33,762 nt of DNA from Spartobacteria bacterium (lineage in GTDB: Bacteria > Verrucomicrobiota > Verrucomicrobiia > Chthoniobacterales > UBA6821). The notes beneath the pieces were generated by a model, which was not told the origin of the DNA, ran no database searches, and saw nothing but the letters and a program-made list of their open reading frames with translations. Position numbers and translations under genes: made by a program. The stretch covers positions 1 to 33,762 of the forward strand of contig CANKJN010000017.1 of assembly GCA_947482345.1 (NCBI GenBank). Reading direction: 5' to 3'. Below are positions 27,942 through 33,762 of this stretch, one piece after another (the first letter of the stretch is position 1; every line of letters begins with the position of its first letter).

Positions 27942-27959
27942 GGCGTGGAAGCTGTTCGT

Positions 27960-28463
27960 TTATCGGAGAGACTTGCGGCTGAGGACGATCACCCCGACGG
28001 TCGCCGAGAGAAGAAGGACGCCCACCACCTCGAAGGGAAGGCCGAAGGAATGGAAGAGGGTGAAGCCGATCATCTTCACATCCGTGGGCATCCCGGGGGG
28101 AAGGGCCGGAAGCGCCTTGGAGAGGGCGGGGTCGGCGTTGATGACCTGGACGAGGATCGAGAGGAATGCCGCCACCACGAGCGTCCCGCCCAGGGTTGCG
28201 CCGAAGTTCAGGCGGCGCGACTTCTCCGTGCGGAGATCGAGAAGCATGATGATGAAGAGGAAGAGGACCATCACCGCACCCGCGTAGACCAGCACCTGGA
28301 TGATGCCGATGAACGTGGCGTCGAGGGTCACGAAGAGGGCCGCAAGGCTGATGAAGCACATCACCAGCGACATCGCGCAGGAGACGGGATTGCGGAGCAG
28401 CACGACGCTCAATCCGAAGAGGATCATCAGCGAGGCGAAGAACCAGAAGGCGGTGAGGAGCAT
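27960..28463 (-). CDS. nuoJ: NADH-quinone oxidoreductase subunit J
   Basis: 167 aa; RNPVSCAMSLVMCFISLAALFVTLDATFIGIIQVLVYAGAVMVLFLFIIMLLD. Confidence 0.93.
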   Translation of the reverse strand: MLLTAFWFFASLMILFGLSVVLLRNPVSCAMSLVMCFISLAALFVTLDATFIGIIQVLVYAGAVMVLFLFIIMLLDLRTEKSRRLNFGATLGGTLVVAAFLSILVQVINADPALSKALPALPPGMPTDVKMIGFTLFHSFGLPFEVVGVLLLSATVGVIVLSRKSLR

Positions 28464-28642
28464 GGGTGGAAAATTAGAGAGAAGGATGAGACTTGAAACT
28501 TGAAACCTGAGTCAGAAGGAATTGAAGGAAGGAAGATCGGAAAGGATGGAGGATGAAAAGAGTGTCGTAAGGAGTTGGATGCTGACTTGGCCGGCTCTTT
28601 TTAACGTTTCAACTTTTTAACTTTTTAACCGGGGGATGGGGG

Positions 28643-29173
28643 TTACTTCAGCTCGTTCCACTTGAAGACGAGGCCCTCGCGGACGCCGCCCAACTTGTAG
28701 AGCGTCTCCTTGTCGTGGACCATCTCGGCGCGGTTGAGACCGGTGATGGAGTAATCCTTGCGGAGGTAGATGGCCTGCTCGGGGCAGACCTCCTCGCAGA
28801 GACCGCAGTAGATGCAGCGGGTCATGTCGATGTCGAACTCCTCGGGGCGCTTCTCGACCTTGCGCCACTTGTCCCCCTCGGGGATTTCCATCGGCTTGAT
28901 GGTGATCGCGCGGGGCGGGCAGATGAACTCGCAGAGTTGGCAGGCAACGCAGCGGTCCTTACCATGCTCGTCGGCAACCAGCGTCGGGGCGCCGCGGTAC
29001 CAGTCGGGCATGTTCGCGTCCCATTTCTCCTCGGGATACTGCATGGTCACGATCCCCTTGTTGAAGATAGCGCGCTTGAGATGCTTCCAGGTGATGGCGA
29101 GACCGGCCAGCACGGCGGGGAGATAGAACTTCTCCGCGAGGGTCAGCTTGGGACGTTCGACGACAATGGCCAT
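28643..29173 (-). CDS. nuoI: NADH-quinone oxidoreductase subunit I
   Basis: 176 aa; two 4Fe-4S motifs CVACQLCEFICP and CIYCGLCEEVCP. Confidence 0.94.
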   Translation of the reverse strand: MAIVVERPKLTLAEKFYLPAVLAGLAITWKHLKRAIFNKGIVTMQYPEEKWDANMPDWYRGAPTLVADEHGKDRCVACQLCEFICPPRAITIKPMEIPEGDKWRKVEKRPEEFDIDMTRCIYCGLCEEVCPEQAIYLRKDYSITGLNRAEMVHDKETLYKLGGVREGLVFKWNELK

Positions 29174-29192
29174 GGCGTGGTGTGGGTTGGGG

Positions 29193-30386
29193 TCAGTTGC
29201 GCACGAGGGCGAGGATGACGGCGGTGAGGAAGATATTGAAGAGGGCGATCGGGAAGAAGCCCAACCAGCCCAGCTTCATCAGCTGGTCGTAGCGGAAGCG
29301 GGGGAGCGTCCAGCGGACCCAGATCATGAAAAGAAGCAGGAGGGATACCTTCACGAAGAAGACCCCGATGTTGACCAGTCCCCAGAACCAGCCGTGGGAA
29401 CCGTCTGGGATCAGTGGGCAGCTCCAGCCGCCCAGGAAGAGGGAGACGATCGCGCCGGAACCGGCGAACATCGCCGCATACTCGCCCAGGAAGAAGAGGG
29501 CGAAGTTCATCGAGGCATACTCGGTGTGGTAGCCGCCGACGAGTTCCTGCTCAGCCTCGGGAAGATCGAAGGGGAGGCGGTTGGTCTCGGCGAAGATCGA
29601 GACCAGGAAGATCACGAAGGAGATCAGGAGCGGGATCCAGAGCAGCAGACGCTGGAGGCTCACCCCGGCCACAAAGGCATGGAGCGCGTCGGCGGGATGA
29701 AGCAGGGAGCCGACCGAGAAGCCCTTCGGCCAGAAGGGGGAGACCAGCCATCCGTTCACCACCTGCCAGTCGATGATCTCGTTGAGATTGAGCGAACCGC
29801 AGATCATGAAGACCGGGATGATTGAGAGGCCCATCGAGAGCTCGTAGGAGATCATCTGGGAGGAGGAGCGGATGCCACCCAGGAAGGGGAACTTCGAGTT
29901 CGAGGCCCAGCCGGCGAGCGTGATGCCGTAGACGCTCAGCGAGGCGATCGCGAAGATGTAGAGGACGCCGATGTTCAGGTTGGCGATCGTCATCTCCACC
30001 CCGAAGAGAGTGCTTCCGAAGGGAAGGACCGCGAGCACCAGGATAGGCGGGATCATCACGAGCTTCGGGGCGAGCCAGAAGTAGAACTTATTGACACCGC
30101 CGGGCACGAAATTCTCCTTGGTTAGGAGCTTGATCGGGTCTGCCACCATCTGCCCAAGACCGAAGAAGAAGGAATCCTTCTTGCCACCGATCAGGGTGAA
30201 CGGGATACCGACGCGGTTCGGGCCCACACGATCCTGAATGAAGGCACTGACCTTGCGCTCCGCAAAAACCGTGACCGAGACCACGATGATGGTGAGATTC
30301 AGGAAGATGAAAGACTTCAGGAACGTGGTCCAGAGGAGGAACACCCAGGGGATGTTCAGAAAGTAAAGGATCAGGTCGAGGTCCAT
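29193..30386 (-). CDS. nuoH: NADH-quinone oxidoreductase subunit H
   Basis: 397 aa; AERKVSAFIQDRVGPNRVGIP, QMVADPIKLLTKE, WASNSKFPFLGGIRSSSQMISYELSMGL, FAETNRLPFDLPEAEQELVGGYHTEYASM. Confidence 0.95.
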   Translation of the reverse strand: MDLDLILYFLNIPWVFLLWTTFLKSFIFLNLTIIVVSVTVFAERKVSAFIQDRVGPNRVGIPFTLIGGKKDSFFFGLGQMVADPIKLLTKENFVPGGVNKFYFWLAPKLVMIPPILVLAVLPFGSTLFGVEMTIANLNIGVLYIFAIASLSVYGITLAGWASNSKFPFLGGIRSSSQMISYELSMGLSIIPVFMICGSLNLNEIIDWQVVNGWLVSPFWPKGFSVGSLLHPADALHAFVAGVSLQRLLLWIPLLISFVIFLVSIFAETNRLPFDLPEAEQELVGGYHTEYASMNFALFFLGEYAAMFAGSGAIVSLFLGGWSCPLIPDGSHGWFWGLVNIGVFFVKVSLLLLFMIWVRWTLPRFRYDQLMKLGWLGFFPIALFNIFLTAVILALVRN

Positions 30387-30520
30387 GAGTCGGAAAAAGA
30401 AATCGAAGCCTTGATTTGGTATCCACCCAGCGCCCCGATGTCGAGACGCAATGGGGAAAATTTGGGGGAATCGGTCCCGCAGAGGCGCAGAGACGCGGAG
30501 ATTTTGAATCAGGAACTCAA

Positions 30521-30556
30521 CCGTAACGGCTGCGAAGCAACGGCCGGGCCAGCCAA
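30521..30556 (+). repeat. Inverted repeat, left arm
   Basis: CCGTAACGGCTGCGAAGCAACGGCCGGGCCAGCCAA; matches the reverse complement of 33561..33596 at 34/36 positions. Confidence 0.88.
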
Positions 30557-30625
30557 CTCAGGAAAGCCCCCTTGAGGGTACCTGAGAGGCACAGGGATTT
30601 TTATGGATTCATAAACTTAGCACAA

Positions 30626-30724
30626 GGGTTGGAAGTCGGGATGCCGCGCTAGGCGTGTGAGCGAAGCCGTAGTCATCCTACGGCGAGCGAGCAACAACAA
30701 CGCGCGGCGCCCGAATCCCAAACC
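30626..30724 (-). terminator. Long imperfect stem-loop just 3' of the Bax-inhibitor-like gene; possible terminator or structured repeat
   Basis: Outer arms GCCGCGC/GCGCGGC plus GGGAT/ATCCC; inner hairpin GCCGTAG-TCATC-CTACGGC (30666..30684). No clean T-run. Confidence 0.45.
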
Positions 30725-31459
30725 TTACCGGTTGTTGCCGGAGAGGTTGGAGAGCAACCGCAAAATCGAGATATAGAGCCAGACAACAGTCACGAGCAGT
30801 CCGAAGGCCCCGTACCACTCCATGTACCGCGGAGCAGTTCCGGAATCAGCCGACTGCTTGATGAACTCAAAGTCAATGATGAGGTTCAGGGCGGCGATCA
30901 CGACGACCGCGAGGCTGAAGATGATCCCGAGTTGGCCTCCGCCGAAGATTGGGAGGTTGATGTGGAAGAAGGAGAGGATGAAGCCGAGCAGGTAGGTCAG
31001 CATGATCCCGAGGGTCGCGCCGACCACCACCTTCACGAACATCGGGGTGGCCCGGAGGATGTTCCCCTGGAAGAGGAAGAGCATTCCGGCAAAGGTGCCG
31101 AAGGTCAGCATGACCGCCTGCAGGGTGATGCCGCCGGTCTTCGCCTCGTACATGGCGGAGATCCCGCCGATGAAGAGACCCTCGCAGAGCGCGTAGATCG
31201 GCGCGGTGACGGGAGCCCACGACTGCTTGAACACAGTGACAAGGGCCAGAATGAAGCCGGCGATCGCTCCCACCGCGGCGTATCCCATGCCGGCGGTGGA
31301 GTAGCCGTTACGCGTGGCAGACCAGGTGTAGGCGGCGCCGATAATCGTGAGGATCAGGAGGATGGCCGACTTATTGACGGTGCCCCGCAGGGTCATGGTG
31401 CCGGAGGTACCGGGGACGACTTCGAAATCTGCGCGCTCGAGGACGGGATTGGTTGCCAT
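30725..31459 (-). CDS. Bax inhibitor-1/YccA family membrane protein
   Basis: 244 aa, about seven hydrophobic segments; [67 protein letters not shown]. Confidence 0.9.
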   Translation of the reverse strand: MATNPVLERADFEVVPGTSGTMTLRGTVNKSAILLILTIIGAAYTWSATRNGYSTAGMGYAAVGAIAGFILALVTVFKQSWAPVTAPIYALCEGLFIGGISAMYEAKTGGITLQAVMLTFGTFAGMLFLFQGNILRATPMFVKVVVGATLGIMLTYLLGFILSFFHINLPIFGGGQLGIIFSLAVVVIAALNLIIDFEFIKQSADSGTAPRYMEWYGAFGLLVTVVWLYISILRLLSNLSGNNR

Positions 31460-31589
31460 ATTCTCTCAAAGTAAGCCGCCCGGAGCGCTTTGTCATCCGC
31501 AAACACGACGCTTTTTTCTTTTTTCTTTTTCCCTCCCCGCCCCGGCAATCTGGCTTGCGACCACTTCGGAAAAAACGCAAAATAAGGCC

Positions 31590-33443
31590 ATGAGCAACAC
31601 GACGCACGAAGCAGTGAGACCCGGCAGCAAACAACCCTCCATACCCGCCGTGGTGGAGTGGGTGAAGGAGGTTGCTGAAATCACGAAGCCCGAGGCCGTT
31701 TACTGGTGCGACGGCAGCGAAGCCGAGGACAAGGCGATGCGCGAACTGATGGTCTCCTCCGGTTCGGCCATCCGGCTCAACCCCGACAAGCGCCCCAACT
31801 CCCTGCTCGTCCGCAGCAACCCCAAGGACGTGGCCCGCGTCGAGGAGCGCACCTTCATCTGCAGCAAGACCCGGAAGGATGCCGGCCCCACCAATAACTG
31901 GTGCGACCCCGCCTCCATGAAGGCCACGATGAACGGCCTCTACGAAGGGTGCATGAAGGGCCGCACCATGTACGTCATCCCCTTCAGCATGGGGCCCGTC
32001 GGCTCCCCCATCTCCCAGTACGGCATCGAACTCTCCGACAGCCCCTATGTGGTCGCCAACATGCGCATCATGACCCGCATGGGGTCGGCGGTGTATCCCG
32101 AGATCGCCAGGACCGGACAGTACGTGAAGTGCATCCACTCGGTCGGCAAGCCGCTGGCCCCCGGCGAAAAGGACGTCGCCTGGCCGTGCGACCCCGAGAA
32201 CACCTACATCACCCACTTCCCGGAGGATCGCCTCATCATGAGCTACGGCTCCGGCTACGGCGGCAACGCCCTGCTTGGAAAGAAATGCTTTGCCTTGCGC
32301 ATCGCCTCGGCGATGGCCCGCGACGAGGGATGGATGGCCGAGCACATGCTCATCCTCGGCGTGAAGGATCCCACCGGGGCAAAGACCTACGTCACCGCGG
32401 CCTTCCCGAGCGCCTGTGGCAAGACGAACTTCGCCATGATCATCCCTCCCCAGCATCTCAAGGAAGAGGGCTGGGAGGTCTCCTGCGTCGGCGACGACAT
32501 CGCTTGGATCAAGCCCGGCACCGACGGCTGGCTCCGCGCCATCAACCCGGAAGCCGGATTCTTCGGCGTCGCACCCGGCACCTCCTACGAGAGCAACCCG
32601 ATGGCGATGGACTCCATCCGGCACGACACCATCTTCACCAACGTCGGCCTGACCGATGACGGCGACGTCTGGTGGGAAGGGATGACCAAGCAACCGCCCG
32701 CCCACCTCATCGACTGGAAGGGGAACGACTGGAAGCCCGGTCAACTCGACGCCGAGGGCAAGCCCGTCCTCTCAAGCCACCCGAACAGCCGCTTCACCGC
32801 GCCTGCAAGGAACTGCCCGATCATCGATCCTGAGTGGGAGAACCCCGACGGGGTGAAGATCAGCGCCATCGTTTTCGGAGGCCGACGCGCCACGACGATG
32901 CCCCTCATCTTCCAGTCCTTCAACTGGGTTCATGGAGTCTACCTGGGCGCCACTGTCGGCTCCGAGATGACCGCGGCCGCGGCCGGAACGGTCGGCCAGG
33001 TCCGCCGCGACCCGATGGCGATGCTCCCCTTCTGCGGCTATAACATGGGGGACTACTTCGCCCACTGGCTCGAGATGCGCCGCTTCGTGAAGCACCTGCC
33101 GCGCGTCTTCCACGTGAACTGGTTCCGCAAGAGCCCCGAGGGGAAATTCCTCTGGCCGGGCTTCGGCGACAACATGCGCGTGCTCAAGTGGATCGTCCAG
33201 CGCTGCCAGCAGGGCGCCCATGCGCTCGAGACATCCATCGGATGGGTTCCCGAGTACAAGGACCTCGATATGGTGGGACTCGAGGGAGTGAGCTCTCCGG
33301 AGGCCTTTGAGGAACTCCAGAAGATCGATCCGGCCGAGTGGCACAGGGAGCTGGTCCTCCAGGACGAGCTCTTCATGAAGCTCTACAGCCACCTGCCCAA
33401 GGAACTCGTCTTCCAGCGCGAACTCCTGATCTCCCGCCTCTAA
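31590..33443 (+). CDS. pckG: Phosphoenolpyruvate carboxykinase (GTP)
   Basis: [12 protein letters not shown]...; [37 protein letters not shown] (GTP-PEPCK nucleotide-binding motif), [36 protein letters not shown]. Start 31590 preferred over track start 31347, which overlaps the divergent upstream gene. Confidence 0.95.
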   Translation: MSNTTHEAVRPGSKQPSIPAVVEWVKEVAEITKPEAVYWCDGSEAEDKAMRELMVSSGSAIRLNPDKRPNSLLVRSNPKDVARVEERTFICSKTRKDAGPTNNWCDPASMKATMNGLYEGCMKGRTMYVIPFSMGPVGSPISQYGIELSDSPYVVANMRIMTRMGSAVYPEIARTGQYVKCIHSVGKPLAPGEKDVAWPCDPENTYITHFPEDRLIMSYGSGYGGNALLGKKCFALRIASAMARDEGWMAEHMLILGVKDPTGAKTYVTAAFPSACGKTNFAMIIPPQHLKEEGWEVSCVGDDIAWIKPGTDGWLRAINPEAGFFGVAPGTSYESNPMAMDSIRHDTIFTNVGLTDDGDVWWEGMTKQPPAHLIDWKGNDWKPGQLDAEGKPVLSSHPNSRFTAPARNCPIIDPEWENPDGVKISAIVFGGRRATTMPLIFQSFNWVHGVYLGATVGSEMTAAAAGTVGQVRRDPMAMLPFCGYNMGDYFAHWLEMRRFVKHLPRVFHVNWFRKSPEGKFLWPGFGDNMRVLKWIVQRCQQGAHALETSIGWVPEYKDLDMVGLEGVSSPEAFEELQKIDPAEWHRELVLQDELFMKLYSHLPKELVFQRELLISRL

Positions 33444-33560
33444 AAACAGGGATGGTGATGCATGGAAGTTTTTACAGGGATGAAGGGGATAAAAGGGATG
33501 CTCACTACCGAGTCCTTGTTCCCGAGAACTACCCGAGACAGCATTCATGGTTCACCCCCC

Positions 33561-33596
33561 TTGGCTAGCCCGGCCGTCGCTTCGCAGCCGTTACGG
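33561..33596 (-). repeat. Inverted repeat, right arm
   Basis: TTGGCTAGCCCGGCCGTCGCTTCGCAGCCGTTACGG; inverted partner of 30521..30556, adjacent to the transposase 3' end. Confidence 0.88.
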
Positions 33597-33607
33597 ATCC
33601 CTGTGCC

Positions 33608-33762
33608 TCAGGGCCTGTTAAGATAAAGGAGCGCATCGAAGATGAAGGCGATGTGGATGAAGGCGGTGAACATCACGTCGAGTTTTTCAAAGCGTGAGAA
33701 GATGCGGCGGAAGGCCTTGAGTCGACGGAACAGTCGCTCAACCTCATTACGCTTCTTGTAAA
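33608..33762 (-). CDS. IS5-like transposase, C-terminal end only (continues past the right edge)
   Basis: Minus-strand translation YKKRNEVERLFRRLKAFRRIFSRFEKLDVMFTAFIHIAFIFDALLYLNRP then TGA (33610..33608); matches the RNxVERxFxxLKxFRR pattern of IS5-type DDE transposases. Confidence 0.85.
   Translation of the reverse strand, partial: YKKRNEVERLFRRLKAFRRIFSRFEKLDVMFTAFIHIAFIFDALLYLNRP

Noticed and set aside
31371-32744. 457-aa minus-strand ORF
   Set aside because: Antisense to pckG; GC-rich shadow frame.
33338-33568. 76-aa plus-strand ORF at the pckG 3' end
   Set aside because: Mostly out-of-frame pckG sequence plus intergenic repeat-like DNA; no independent support.

Overview
The window is probably a bacterial chromosome segment, Verrucomicrobia-like by gene content and style (inference only). 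The left ~8 kb is accessory. It holds a giant minus-strand secreted repeat protein (complement(<1..5593)) that runs off the left edge and is therefore absent from the supplied ORF track. Next to it are two gene relics (flavodoxin/WrbA-like and autotransporter beta-barrel-like) and a XylR-like regulator. The rest is mostly compact housekeeping: EVE protein, Gfo/Idh/MocA oxidoreductase, mnmA-ribBA-ribH-nusB-ftsY, an outer-membrane beta-barrel protein, tRNA(CAT), rpsT, an ABC exporter/glycosyltransferase-like/GxxExxY/AraC run, CE7 esterase and recF, nuoHIJKLMN, a Bax-inhibitor-1/YccA-like protein, GTP-type PEP carboxykinase, and the C-terminal end of an IS5-like transposase at the right edge. The most interesting signal is a pair of ~277-bp elements (7916..8193 and 15529..15804). 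They have ~19-bp terminal inverted repeats, flanking TA dinucleotides and internal stems that show compensatory base changes between copies. This fits a structured MITE-like element with no convincing coding capacity. Many long ORFs in the track are antisense shadows of GC-rich genes and were rejected.
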